Positions 1 through 20,654 of a stretch of 64,000 nucleotides of DNA are shown here, in pieces (positions within the stretch are counted from its first letter, which is position 1; the number at the start of each line of letters is the position of its first letter). This stretch comes from Xestospongia muta (taxonomy: Eukaryota > Porifera > Demospongiae > Haplosclerida > Petrosiidae). The stretch lies in the NCBI GenBank assembly GCA_963693285.1, contig OY848923.1:528818-592817 (forward strand), given 5' to 3'. The notes below the pieces were generated by a model. The model did no database searches and had not been told where the DNA came from. It worked only from the letters and a program-made list of their open reading frames with translations. The position numbers and the translations under genes are program-made.

Positions 1-224
1 AACATCATAAAACTGTCCACCATAAATCATTGAGAAGTCTGGTATTATCCTATTCTCATAGGGTAGATACAGTTGTACACCTGTTATTATGAAGTATATA
101 TTAATGATCACTCTAACAACAACTACTTACCATTATTAGGTCTGTTGGTAGGTACTTGTCCATCTCCTAGTTGTAGTAGCAACATTAGTAACACACAAGA
201 AGACATTAACACTTTTGTCCACAT
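1..224 (-). CDS. RPTP gene Z, 5' end only (signal peptide exon and start of first Ig exon)
   Basis: The first coding exon is 131-224: an ATG at 222-224, a hydrophobic signal peptide beginning MWTKVLMSSC and the mature start GQVPTNRPNN, ending at a GTAAGT donor in phase 1. The second exon begins at 80 after a CAG acceptor, encodes the start of the first Ig-like domain (GVQLYLPYENRIIPDFS) and runs off the left edge. Both match the first two exons of genes A, B and C, so this is the beginning of a fifth family member. Whether the rest is intact cannot be seen here. Confidence 0.8.
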
Positions 225-1067
225 CTTGTTTAAATTGCAGCACAACTGAAAGGAAGTACTTGCTTATATCATATTCATTACTAGTTATTAATAAATTATA
301 ATTTATTAATAATAATTAAATAATTATTATTATTGTCCATTTAATTTCAACATAAATGTGTAACTACATAAATATCAAAAGAGTCAATATAAGTCAGTAA
401 TACTTCATGACAAAACACACAATGATCCTGCAGGAAAGTTTGATGTAATTATGTGAATACAAAACACAATTAACTACCACATAGTGAATAAAGACATACT
501 AAGGCTAAAGAACACGCTAGCAATAATGAATTACAGCAACTACACAGAGAGATAAAGACATATTAAGGCTAAAAGAAAGAGATGATATTATATGCTATAA
601 AATGTAAGTCTTAAGAATAGCGGCAATTGAAAGGCTATCTATTTTAGAGGATATTAATTCTATTTCACATGGTAGTTGTGTTGCAAATGACAACATACAA
701 AAGATAGGATGGCTTTTGTATGAAGTATCATCAACAAGGATAACATCGTTGCATGATGCCCTTCTGTTATTAGTTCTAGTAATGACATCTTATCAACTCA
801 TACACATTACATACATAATTCTCTAATTTGAGTCGATCCATTGTCATACTATCTAATATAACAAAAGGATCAATATAAATCAGTAATGCTTAATGACAAA
901 ACAATGATTTTTACAAAAGATGTTATACAAAAAAAATGTGTAACTATATAAAAATCAAAGTAATCAATATAAGTCAGTAATACTTATGACAAAACACAAT
1001 GATTTTTACAAAAGATACTGTACACATCAAAAATAATGACTAAATATTTGAGATAGGAGTTCAATAT
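225..1067. other. 5' flank of gene Z with a small PTP relic
   Basis: No open gene is present. Positions about 786-870 match, in reverse complement, the end of the decayed PTP relic seen at 19301-19570 (the LDSMMDQLK..NVYEL region), here with further lesions. The rest is AT-rich sequence very close to the 5' flank of gene B (36836-37560), showing that the upstream regions were duplicated with the genes. I could not identify a promoter. Confidence 0.6.
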
Positions 1068-1496
1068 CTTCCATAAAACATTTACAAGTACTTAAAATAG
1101 GATATATATAAATACTTAAGATGTTCTAATTGAAAGAGGACACATAATGAAGCTCCAGACTACACTGTCACTATAAGAGTATGATCATTATATACTTTTA
1201 GTTAAAGTACTTGCAATTGTATACTACAGCAATAGCTTTAATTTGTTAACAAATATCATAATGTTAATTAATAAATAGTGAGCAAACAAAATATTATAAC
1301 AATCAATGAATAATAAAACATATTTATTAAAGCTGATTTGTAGTTAGTAGTGTAATGGAACTTAGCCACAATATGACATATGTGCTCTATCTGTTAAAGA
1401 TATTAGAGACAATTATTACATTATTATCTGTAACTTGTTGATCTGAAAAATTAGAATTTTTGTAAACTGACATTATACTTTACTTATAACATTGAC
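1068..1496. repeat. Dispersed repeat R1, copy a
   Basis: The segment begins TCTTCCATAAAACATTTAC and ends in a stretch shared with 37560-38005. Shorter copies lie at 1660-1945 and 3300-3540, and a core of about 120 bp sits in the intron between the duplicated FN3 exons of gene B (34770-34890). It has no coding capacity that I recognise and no clear terminal repeats. It may be an old non-autonomous element or simply duplicated intergenic DNA. Confidence 0.55.
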
Positions 1497-1597
1497 TAAC
1501 CACTTTACATATTAAGCACTACTGTGCTTAATGATATTATGAAGTTAACAATAATTATACCTGTCTATGACAAGTACAGTACTATGAATTTATTTAC

Positions 1598-1659
1598 CTT
1601 GTTGTTATTTACAACAATAGTCCTTTCATTATGGCCATCATATTCAGTTTCATTCTGGA
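1598..1659 (-). pseudogene. Relic of D2 exon d, cut off by repeat R1
   Basis: The segment matches the 3' part of the D2 exon that encodes NETEYDGYNERTIVVNNNK, including a GTAAAT donor, but homology stops abruptly at about 1659, where repeat R1 begins. No neighbouring exon is in place, so it is a broken fragment. Confidence 0.7.
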
Positions 1660-1945
1660 AACTACAGCAATAGCTTTAATTTGTTAACAGACAAATATCA
1701 TTATGTTAAGTAATAAATAGTGAGCAGACAAAATATTATAACTATCAATGAATAATGATTATAAACATATTTATTAAAGCTGATTTGTAGTTAGTAGTGT
1801 AATGGAACTTAGCTTCAATATGACATATGTGCTTTATCTGTTAAAGATATTAGAGACAATTATTACATTATTATCTGTAACTTGTTGATCTGAAAAATTA
1901 GAATTTTTGCAAACTGAGATTAAACTTTACTTATAACATTGACTC
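1660..1945. repeat. Dispersed repeat R1, copy b
   Basis: This is the second copy of R1, starting AAACTACAGCAATAGCT directly at the truncated D2 exon relic. It matches copy a from its middle onwards. Confidence 0.55.
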
Positions 1946-3175
1946 TCCCAGTTTGTTGATAAGTAGATGTAACATCTCTCTGTACCTTCTTCCATACTGG
2001 ACTTTGTGTCACAATTAATTACGCATTGTGTTCTTATGTCACTATATATAAGACTAAATAATATGGAAGCACAGAAGCCTCTCTATTATAACTAGCTTTA
2101 ATAAGTTATACAAATGTTAATAAAAGATAATATGAATATGCATTATTCAACAAGGCTTGGCACTTTATAGATATTATGTAATAGGGGGTGGTAGTCTGGA
2201 GACGAGGCTAGTTTCTATGTCACATTACCAAGTAAATGGTTTATATAGCAGCAGATGTGATTAAGCTTAGCTAGTCTTTTATAATGTATAATGTATTATT
2301 TCATAGGCTATACCATTGTTGGTGTTAGACCTTTAACAACTTTTCATCCCATTGACTTACTATTACCAATCTCTATTTCATTGTTGTAAATCAAAGATAT
2401 GGTACTTGTTATTTGTTGTTCTTGTTTCTTGATTTCTTTCAATCCATACATTCAATTATATTGAGTTTTGACCTACTGGTTGACTTTTTTACCACCACAT
2501 TAAAACAGCTTTAAAAGGATACATTGAACATAAACACATTGTGACATATCAAAACATATGGAGAATACAAAAAGAATAAATCTAAAAAATTGATGATTAA
2601 AGTATAACGTTGACGATTAAAATAGGATGAAAACAAAATGTATGTATAATAATGTATAATAAACAAAAGCAATTAGACACACCCATTTTATATAAACTTG
2701 ATTTTATTTATTGTTGATTGTGACATTTCAAAGTGATGAATAAAATTAAAATCCATTATTTAACTGCTGACCCATATGGCAACTAATGAATGGATTAATT
2801 AAAGTTAACCCTAAGTGATATGTCAAGGCTAAACACAAAAAAACATTGTGATACTAAGTAGTAAGCCTTGTATAAATAGACAGTAGTTAGAGAAGTGATG
2901 AGTGTGTAATTAGACTAACTAGCTTGTTTGTTTGCTTTCTAGTATTTTTTAGTGATTTGTATGTATAAATATGAAGTATTATATGTTTCGTATTATATAA
3001 CTTTTGTAACCAATAGACATATTATTAGATAAGTGATAGTTAGAAATACTTTTATTAGTGCTTTCATAATTACTGTAATTTTGATAGTAGTTGGGGATTA
3101 TACTAGCCTTTTATTAAAGTGACTGTAGAGTAAACACTTGTTTGCCTATATTTTTGATATATAGCTATTACTTAC
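1946..3175. other. Intergenic DNA homologous to introns and flanks of the array
   Basis: No gene is seen. About 2100-2300 matches 39380-39540, and about 2480-3100 matches the D2 intron sequence of gene D (54840-55200) and 38540-38790. These are remains of the intron between D2 exons b and c. Confidence 0.5.
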
Positions 3176-3240
3176 ATTGACATAAACTGCATTGATATAG
3201 TCAGGATGTTCACCTTTAAGCGGAACACGATGTTTGTCAG
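3176..3240 (-). pseudogene. Isolated D2 exon b relic
   Basis: A complete 65-bp copy of the D2 exon encoding DKHRVPLKGEHPDYINAVYV, with both splice sites recognisable (GTAAGT donor, AAAG acceptor). The exons expected on either side are missing or broken, so it is an orphan exon. Confidence 0.7.
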
Positions 3241-3273
3241 CTTTATGACAAACATCTTTATGTTTTTAGCTTT

Positions 3274-3321
3274 ATGTTTTATGGAAGACATATTGTTTCC
3301 AATATGTCTTCCATAAAACAT
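3274..3321. repeat. Perfect 22-bp inverted repeat with 4-nt loop
   Basis: The arms 3274-3295 and 3300-3321 are exact reverse complements around the loop TTTC. The right arm continues into repeat R1, copy c, so the hairpin sits on the edge of that repeat. Confidence 0.85.
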
Positions 3322-3540
3322 TTAAAAGTACTTAAAATAAGATATATATAAATACTTAAGATGTTGTAATTGAGAGAGGACACATAATGAAGCTCCAGAT
3401 TACACTGTCACTATAAGGATATGATCATTATATACTTTGAGTTGAAGTATTTGCACTTATAAACTACAGCAATAGCTCTAATTTGTTAACAAACAAATAT
3501 CATAATGTTAAGTAATAAATACTGAATAGACAAAACAATA
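3300..3540. repeat. Dispersed repeat R1, copy c
   Basis: This partial third copy of R1 begins at the right arm of the hairpin and is followed by D2 relic exons. It shares the TTCCATAAAACATTT edge with the copies at 1068 and 37560. Confidence 0.5.
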
Positions 3541-3610
3541 AAGATATACAATTATATAAAATATGAAGCTTTAATTATTCTATTACATATATTTATGTAT
3601 TAGTACTTAC

Positions 3611-4072
3611 CACTGTTAATACACTGCCTGGTTTTGTATTCGTTGAGCTTTTAAAACCTGGAACACATCCATAATTCTCTCAGTATTACATCTGTCTATG
3701 GTTGTAGCAAGAGCACAGAACATCTTGAAGAAGTAACTGTATCACTAATAGAGAGAACAGTAAAAGTTATATAGTAATTAATAGTTTAGTAAATATTTAT
3801 ATGCTAACCTGTATTATAATATATTAATAGATGACTCAACATGTCCAAACATTATACAATACTCTATATATATATTACACATACATATATAATACATAGA
3901 TGATCTGTTCATCCTTTTACTTGCAATGAACTACTATAGGAGTATTTCCCATTTTATGTTGTACTTTATATACATCATTTAATACTGTTAGTATAGTTTG
4001 AATGTTGTTCATATGACCATTAGCATCCCAATCAGTAATTTGGTATTGAGTAACTGTCTGTTTCTCTCCAGA
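3611..4072 (-). pseudogene. D2 relic, exons e and f (decayed)
   Basis: Positions 3921-4072 match D2 exon e (VTQYQITDWDANGHMNN..VVHC). Its acceptor has become AA in place of AG. Positions 3611-3743 match D2 exon f but are 3 nt short overall, with one lost T in a T run and a rearranged stretch where HCSDTVTRSG should continue, so the frame is broken. A stop-carrying terminal exon is not present. This is a pseudogene tail. Confidence 0.75.
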
Positions 4073-5611
4073 TTGTATACAAAAAGAAAATATTATTTCA
4101 AAGTAATAAGTAATACAATAATATATTTTTAATGATAGATGTAAGAATGACAATACCAAAAAGAAAGAAACAAGTTACATATGTCCCTCTTTGACTGAAG
4201 TAGTACTAGGAAATCTTTCAGTTAAAGGAGCTTTGGCAACTAGTGCAGGAGGAGGTTCTTGTTTAGTAGGAATCACTAGTAGAGAAGTGATAACAAAGGG
4301 AGGCTTTTACAAATGTGATTTGATACCTATAACTTCATCATAGTATGTATCTTCATTTTTAGTATATGATACAGGTGGAGGTATCATTTTATTGTCACCA
4401 ACATAATATTTTGATGATTGCCTTTGTTTTCTATAGCACAATATATTATAGCACAGCATACAATTATTTTTGAGACAATATTATGTTATCTACTAACTGA
4501 TATTATAGACATAACTTAATTTACATCATGATCACTATTATAACAACTACTATTATGATAATGGTGAAAATAATACCAGCTGACATTGCACCTGTAATTA
4601 GTAGTAGATCCACATGATGAACTACTTCCTGAAGTAATATTGTTGATAAAAATGAAATAAATAAAGAAATATGTTTGTTGAAGTAGAGAGTATTGATGTT
4701 TGAATATATTATTGATAAAGATATTTAGAGTATGTGAAAATATAACATAGTTTACCAGATGAGAATGTAGTGGTATTTTCAGCATCCAGGACTATAGTGT
4801 CACTATCATATATTCCATTAAGACCAATAATACAGTAAGTACCAGGATCAATACCAGTAAATGTATACGGTGATGAGATTGATAAATTAGTGTGTATAGT
4901 AGGTCCTAAAGTCTGTTCATATTGTCTACAACTTAAAATGACTCCTATATCATAAATTAATTAAAGTCAAAGTTCCCACATAGCAAGTACTCCAGTGTTA
5001 TTGATTTTTATTATATTAAAGCCAGAAACTAAAGCTATAGAGGAAAGGATATAAATTATTGAAAAGAAAGACAAGAGACCTATGTATGTTACTAGTAGAA
5101 ATTTAAGTATCACTCCATTCTCCTGGTCCTACACTGGTATATGCTCTCACTCCAATGGTATAGTTAGTGTTAGGTAGTAGTCCTCCTATACTGTATTGTG
5201 TGTTGGTTTTATTAGTTATATTGTATAGACCATTACTGTTAGACTCTCTATAATGTATCTCATACATGATAATGACACCATTGGGTACTGTGGGTATATT
5301 CCATGTAATGTTGATCACTTGTATCTCTGTACCACTATGTATTAGACCAGATACCACACCAGATTCTACAGTATATCAATAATACATTATATACCAGTAG
5401 TAACTGACTTACTAGCTTCTCCTGTCTGTTGTATTACCTTACTACTTGCTGTTCCAGTCCCAACATCATTGTATGCTATTACTGTCACAGTGTAGTTAGT
5501 GTAAGGTGTGAGTGTTGTAAGGTTGTACTGTCTGTTCTCTCCTCCAGTGATGTTAACAGTGTCACTGAATGTTGTGTTAGTGTAGTAGAGTAAGTAACCA
5601 GTGATGAGTCC

Positions 5612-5880
5612 TTCCTTTCAAACATAACAAAAAGGCCCAGTATGACCTACATCAGCAATACAATGAATGTATCAACAGAACCTTATCATTGTTTTGTTTT
5701 TGTACTCATCTAATAAACCCAGTAAGATGTAGTAAATTGTTGAACACCATGTTCAGACCATGAGGTGATTTCAAGAGAAACTGAGTCTGCATGGGTCTCC
5801 TTCCTTTAAACAAAGAAGTGTGAGGGTACATAACTAATGTTCTATATGTAGGCGTTAGTGAGTACCTTAGTAATTTTAAA
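5612..5880 (-). pseudogene. Decayed foreign PTP relic fused to an FN3 exon
   Basis: It matches the relic at 19301-19570 but is more decayed: the WPE region reads SWSEHG-like, the signature motif has become HC-IADVGHTG in broken frames, and several stops intervene. The join to FN3 F3 at about 5612 is shared with 23040, so the fusion predates the duplication of this block. Confidence 0.6.
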
Positions 5881-6030
5881 TATATGAATAATATATTCAG
5901 CAAATGATATGACTAAAATCAGGTTGACTGATAATCCTTTTTAATGGACTGGTATTGTTTGAAATTTTTAGACCAATTCCACTCATAATTTTTCTGTAAG
6001 GTATAATAATCCATAATAAAAGAACAAATA

Positions 6031-6271
6031 TGTGACCTGATTTGCAAAAAGAGATGACTTCTGTCAAAATATTTGTGACCTGATTTGTTAACAAAACCAC
6101 TGTTAAAACATATCAAAAAAACAGTTTTGCATACATATAGAATAGTTATGCATATACAGCAACTGTATTTATACAAAACTGAGATGTTTGAGATGTTTTA
6201 ACAGTGGTTTGTTCACAAAGCAGATCACAAATATTTTGAAAGAAGTGATTCCTTTTGCAAATCAGGTCACA
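6031..6271. mobile_element. Palindromic MITE with TA target duplication
   Basis: A 241-bp foldback element: arms 6031-6111 and 6193-6271 are near-perfect reverse complements beginning TGTGACCTGATTTG. It is flanked on both sides by TA. The homologous relic at 19771-19780 has a single TA and no insert, giving an empty-site comparison. A second copy is at 23392-23630. TA duplication is typical of Tc1/mariner-type non-autonomous elements; no transposase is present in the window. Confidence 0.85.
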
Positions 6272-7299
6272 TATACCCATTGTATTTATTGCACTGTTTA
6301 TTTCTTTAATATATAAATGTAAAAATGTATAAATTGGCTCCATTTTTTGGTGCACACCCTCTATAATTATTAATTAATAATTACTAGTAGATCTAAGTTC
6401 TTTTAATTTCAAATTTAAGTGTGGAAGTACATAACTAGTACAAAATATTAGCTGTGAGAGGTAATTTGTTCTAATAATTTGACATAATTTACTTTTAAAA
6501 CTATTTCTCATCATCTTGAAGTTAGAGGAATTGCAGTAAGTACATTGTTGCCATGTTTCCCATTTTATATTGTACCTTATAGACATCTTCCAATATTGTT
6601 AATATATCATATAATACTCTCTATATATTACACATGCATATATAATATTTATATAATTATAATGTGACCCAACATATCTAAATATCATTACAATACTCTC
6701 TCTATATTACACATACATGTATAGTACATAGATGATCTGTTCATCCTTTTACCTGCAATGAACTACTATAGGAGTATTTCCCATTTTACGTTGTACTTTA
6801 TATACATCATTTAATACTGTTAGTATAGTTTGAATGTTGTTCATATGACCATTAGCATCCCAGTTAGTAATTTGGTATTGAGTGACTGTCTGCTTCATTC
6901 CAGACTGTAGACAGAAAATTTATAATTCATATAATCCTTCTATATTAGCATAATATTAGAATTATATATGTTTATTAGGTGTAATATTAATGTGTAACCA
7001 TTCACAGTGTTGTTACTAATAATAACAATGATCCTTTCATTATAGTAATCATGTTTAGTTTCATTCTGGACTTTAATATTAAAATCACCAATGACTTTAA
7101 CTTTTGTTATTGTTGGTGGCCAGTTACGAAAAAAATAGCATTAAATTACTTTATTAAAAAATACGAGACATAAATGTTAACTGACTTATTCATTTTCTCT
7201 CAAGTGACCAATCATTATAATACCAGATGTCTTTTTACCAGTCACCATTTTTTATGACAATTTATCACTTGTCCAGCTTTCTATGCATTCTTGCTTTGT

Positions 7300-7860
7300 T
7301 GTATTTTTGTATGTGACAAATGAAAGTGATGAATAAAATTAAACTGCATGCTTTAACTAGTGATGTATATGGCAAACAATGGATTAATTAAACTACATTA
7401 TGTGACTGAGAATGTTTTGAAATTTCAAAGCTATTCGCAGCTAGACTCTCGTGTTTTAAAGATCATTTATAGCATTTTCCAGAAGTTTTGACAGGTATTT
7501 TCTATTGGTCCCTCTGCAATAATAAATGATTTCTTCTGCTTATAACTCTAAAAAAAGAATACCTACAAAAATAATAAGCAAGCAACAGTTTCTATTGTTA
7601 TTAACTTTTATCTCTGCTTTGTTGATTTTTTGCATGCTAAGATTGTTTTGGCAATTTTTTACTTAGGTGAAGCTTGATTTAACTGTCTATAGTTATTAGC
7701 ACTACTACATAGAGAGTTGAGGACTATATCATGTTATAGTGACTGACATGTAATTAGTTACAGAGTTAGTTAATATAGTATTGACAAGTTATGATATATC
7801 TGTGCTTAGTTAATGATCATTGATAACTTAAGCTCTGTAAATTAATACATTATAATGTAT
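7300..7860. other. Non-coding remains of D2 introns
   Basis: AT-rich sequence resembling introns between D2 exons. I see no gene, RNA or clear repeat in it. It separates the scrambled pseudogene from the sulfotransferase pseudogene. Confidence 0.4.
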
Positions 7861-7879
7861 ACAACACTATAAGATATTA

Positions 7880-8545
7880 TATTCTCCGATACCACTAGTA
7901 AGTACTGGTCCATTCATGAGGCTAATGTATGCTTTAGAATGGAATACTCCTGTTGCTGAAGTCTCATCAAAACTTACTAACAAAAGAGAAAACTTTGTTT
8001 ATTTTAGTGACTACACTTTAGAAGATCAACAGTATATACTTAAATCTTACAAGTTTTTAGTTGTACGAAATCCTTTGTTAAGACTTGTGGCTGTTTATAA
8101 ACAGAAGTTTGCATCATCTAATGCTTATTTTCATGAGCGTTATGGTAAGGAAATTGTGAGGTAGTTTAGAAAGGGTCTCACTGGTGAGCCAAAAGGTGAT
8201 GATGTTAGTTTCCAAGAGTTTGTTTAATACATTGGGTTTCTTAATCCTCGTAATGAACACTGGATGCCACAGGAACGTCTTTGTAGACCATGTGAAATGA
8301 AAAATGATTTTGCTGTGCGTCATAAGTTTGTGAAGGAAGACTCATCTGTCTTGTTAAACAGGTTTGGACTTGAGAAGGCAGTGGATGCAGTTCCAGTAGA
8401 CGCTTGGGATCATATTACTGGTACTGAGGCTAAAATAATATATGATCATATTCCTGCAGCAACACTTGGTTGTCTGGCTCAATTATATCAGAAAGATTTT
8501 GAATTGTTTGTGTATTCTTCATTTTCTATTCACAATGTTAACTGA
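7880..8545 (+). pseudogene. Carbohydrate sulfotransferase-like pseudogene, copy 1
   Basis: The plus strand encodes a fragment with features of the Sulfotransfer_2 family (CHST11-type Golgi enzymes that transfer sulfate from PAPS to glycans): KFLVVRNPLLRLVAVYKQKF resembles the 3'-phosphate-binding segment with Arg, and NEHWMPQERLCRPC matches the family NxHWxPxxxLCxPC motif. The N-terminal part, including the membrane anchor and 5'-PSB loop, is missing or too diverged. Two in-frame stops break it: TAG at 8162-8164 and TAA at about 8225. The C-terminal end (YSSFSIHNVN, stop at 8543-8545) is present. There are no introns in the preserved part. Its sister copy is at 24800-25489. Confidence 0.75.
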
Positions 8546-9100
8546 AACACAGATTTGGTGGACTGGTCAAACATGTACCATATGAGGGATAAATAGTACA
8601 TATAATATTTACTGTTCTAGAAGTGATCTACTGATGTTAAGTTGTTGTTTGAATGTGAATTCTAACTCTTGGATTATTTGTTGAGTTGAATTCGATTTAA
8701 CTTCTCTTCATTTCAAATTAAACTCACTTCAAACATAAGTATTAAAAAAGGTTAAAAAATCTCTTAATTCTCACTATTAATACTAAATGGCTAATAAAAT
8801 ATAAACAAAATAAAATTGCTTTAAGAAGTGTACATGAACACAAACACATTGTGTTGTATTAATCAGCTGTAATGGAGAATACAATAAAACAATAGGACAA
8901 CTCAAAAATCATAATGATTAAAAATTGTACACTAAAATAAAATATACAACAAAAATTAAACCCACTAAGTGTAAAAAGAACACTTTAAAAATATATAATT
9001 ACACATAGCCATTTTATGTGTATTGAGGATATTTAAAATTGTCACAAGAGTTAATCTATGTAATAAGTAAAAAGTTGTAATACCATTAGTTCATGTAAAC
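8546..9100. other. Space between sulfotransferase pseudogene and end of gene A
   Basis: No gene. It should contain the 3' untranslated region of gene A (minus strand), reading down from 9101. I see no unambiguous poly(A) signal. It aligns with 25490-25992 beside gene B. Confidence 0.5.
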
Positions 9101-18738
<9,638 letters not shown>

Positions 18739-19300
18739 CTTGTAGCAGCAACTGAAAGGAAGTACTTGCCCCTTGAGCAAATTTTATAACAATATTCATT
18801 ACTTATTAATAAATTATTATTGTGTATACAATTTCAATGAATGTGTAACTTTGTAAAAATCAAAGGAATCAACATAAGTCAGTATTATTTCATGACAATA
18901 CACATAATGATCTAGTAGGAAACATGATGTAATTATTATGTCAATACAAGAGACAACTAACTGTCTGGTCATATCATGAATAAAGACATACTGAGACTGA
19001 AGAAAAAGATGATAGAAATAATAACTTAAAACAACAACACAGAGAGATAAAGACATTGAGGCTCAAAGAAAGAGAAGATGATAATGATATTAGATAATGA
19101 AAAATGTAAGTCTCAAGAATATAGTGTCAATATTAAAAGGCAATTTTAAAGGATGTTAGTTATATGTCACATCAGAGTACATGATAGTTGTGTTGTAATT
19201 AACAACATACAAAAGATAGGATGGCTTTGATATGAAGTGACATCATTAAGGATAATATTTGTGCATGATTACTTTTTTATTATAAATTCTAGTAATAATC
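18739..19300. other. 5' flank of gene A
   Basis: No gene is seen. The sequence is alignable with the 5' flanks of B (36836 onwards) and Z (225 onwards). No core promoter element is convincing. Confidence 0.45.
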
Positions 19301-19570
19301 TTGTCATACCAACTCATACACATTAGTAGAGTCTTCTACTTTGAGTTGATCCATCATACTATCCAACATAACAAAAGTCCCAATATGACCCACACCAGCA
19401 CTACAATGTATCAATGGAGGTACACTCTTATTTTTGTCATGATCTTTTTGTACTCGTTTAATAACTCCATCAAGATGTATCAAATTGAGTAACATCATGT
19501 TCAGGCCAGGAGGTGAAGTGGTAATGGTTGATTCCACGGAAACTGAGTCTGGATTTCCTTCCTTCAAACA
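19301..19570 (-). pseudogene. Relic exon of a different PTP gene
   Basis: The minus strand shows YHFTSWPEHDV in one frame and, after a frameshift, PLIHCSAGVGHIGTFVMLDS and NVYELV in another. It therefore spans the acid loop and the signature loop of a PTP domain in one exon. The signature Arg is replaced by His (GHIG), and WPD reads WPE. In genes A-D an intron lies directly after the signature HC; none is present here, so this relic comes from another PTP lineage or lost that intron. A GTATGA donor follows. More decayed copies are at 5612, 23040, 37388 and 786. Confidence 0.75.
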
Positions 19571-20650
19571 AAGAAGTGTGTGGGGTATGTAACTAATGTT
19601 CTATAAGTGTGTGTTAGTGAGAGTACCTTAGTAATCTTAATTATGTGAATAATGTAGTCAGCAAGTGGTATGACTGATAGTCCTTCTTAAGTGGACAGGT
19701 TTTGATCAACATTTTAAACCAATTCTGCTCATAATTTTTTATAAGGTATAACAATCTGTAATAAAAGAGCCAATATACCCATTGTATTTATTGCACTATT
19801 TATATCTTCAATATATAAATGTACTGGTTGATACTCTAGTTTCTCTAAAAGTTCTCGGCTCCATTTTAATGCACACCCTCTGATTATTAATTACTAATTA
19901 TTAATCACTAGTAGATCTAACAGTAAGGTCATTTAATTTCAAAGAAATGTGGGGGTTATAACTAGAACAAAATTTTAGTTATGAGAGGTAATTTGATCTA
20001 ATTGACTTAATTTGCTTTTAAAATTATTTTCTTATCATCTACCTTGGTGAAGTTAGAGGAATTGCAGTAAGTATATTGTTGCTGTGCTATGACAGATAAG
20101 CTAAATATAATAGAGTTATTATATCACTAAATATATACGATTTTTGTAACTATTATATATTGAGTTTTATTCTATATACAGTATTATCATTCATAAATAT
20201 AATAAAGTAATTAACCCTCGTAGACAAACATGAGGGTTGCAATACTGTAATTGCTTTGTGTGCATGTGTCTGTCTGTCTGTTATAGGGCTGTGCACTTCA
20301 ACTACTTCAGTTACAATAGAGAAACCAAATGATTCTAATTGGTTGATTGCTATATGTGTCAGTGGTTATAGTATGTACTTTAATTTCATTTATCGCCTAA
20401 CTTCTAGAACATTTAACATTGATAACTGACATTAAATGAAGTAAACCAGTTTAAATAAATACCAAAAAAACTGTGATATGTAAAATCATCTGTAATAGAG
20501 ACTAGGAAAAGGAAATAAATTATGAAAATGATTGTGTAAAGTGTTAATGATGTATATGAAATAGTATACAAGAAATATAACCAACTAGACACAAAATGTA
20601 GTGGGCAATGTATGTTTACATCAAATAGTTTTCATAGCATTAATCCATCT
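19571..20650. other. Non-coding stretch beside the PTP relic
   Basis: About 19571-20100 matches the relic flanks at 5880-6560 and 23210-23900 and holds the empty MITE site (single TA at 19774-19775). About 20150-20600 is unlike the other flanks; it includes a short GTCT repeat near 20270 and a CCCTC..GAGGG inverted pair at 20216-20237. No gene is seen. Confidence 0.45.
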
Positions 20651-20654
20651 AAAC

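Larger units (their letters stand above)
4170..7290 (-). pseudogene. Scrambled RPTP pseudogene 1
   Basis: Read on the minus strand, recognisable pieces are: D2 exon c (about 7290-7170), D2 exon d (7130-7010), D2 exon e (6905-6752) and a second piece of it (6600-6540), the foreign PTP relic (about 5880-5612), FN3 F3 (5611-5400), FN3 F4 (5370-5100, still open), the start of FN3 F5 (5040-4990), part of FN3 F2 (4935-4755), the TM exon (4640-4510), the juxtamembrane exon (4430-4335) and part of the intracellular Ig exon (4275-4170). The order D2, ectodomain, TM is not that of a working gene, and F2 follows F5. It contains MITE 6031-6271. The block at 21545-24480 is its duplicate. Confidence 0.7.

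Noticed and set aside
5103..5357. Open FN3 exon (and 22429-22770) as part of a working gene
   Set aside because: The surrounding exons are scrambled or broken and the fusion on its 5' side is to a dead PTP relic, so I call it pseudogene despite the open frame.
20216..20237. CCCTC..GAGGG inverted pair as a terminator or RNA hairpin
   Set aside because: The arms are only about 5 bp and no transcript context exists; it is expected by chance.
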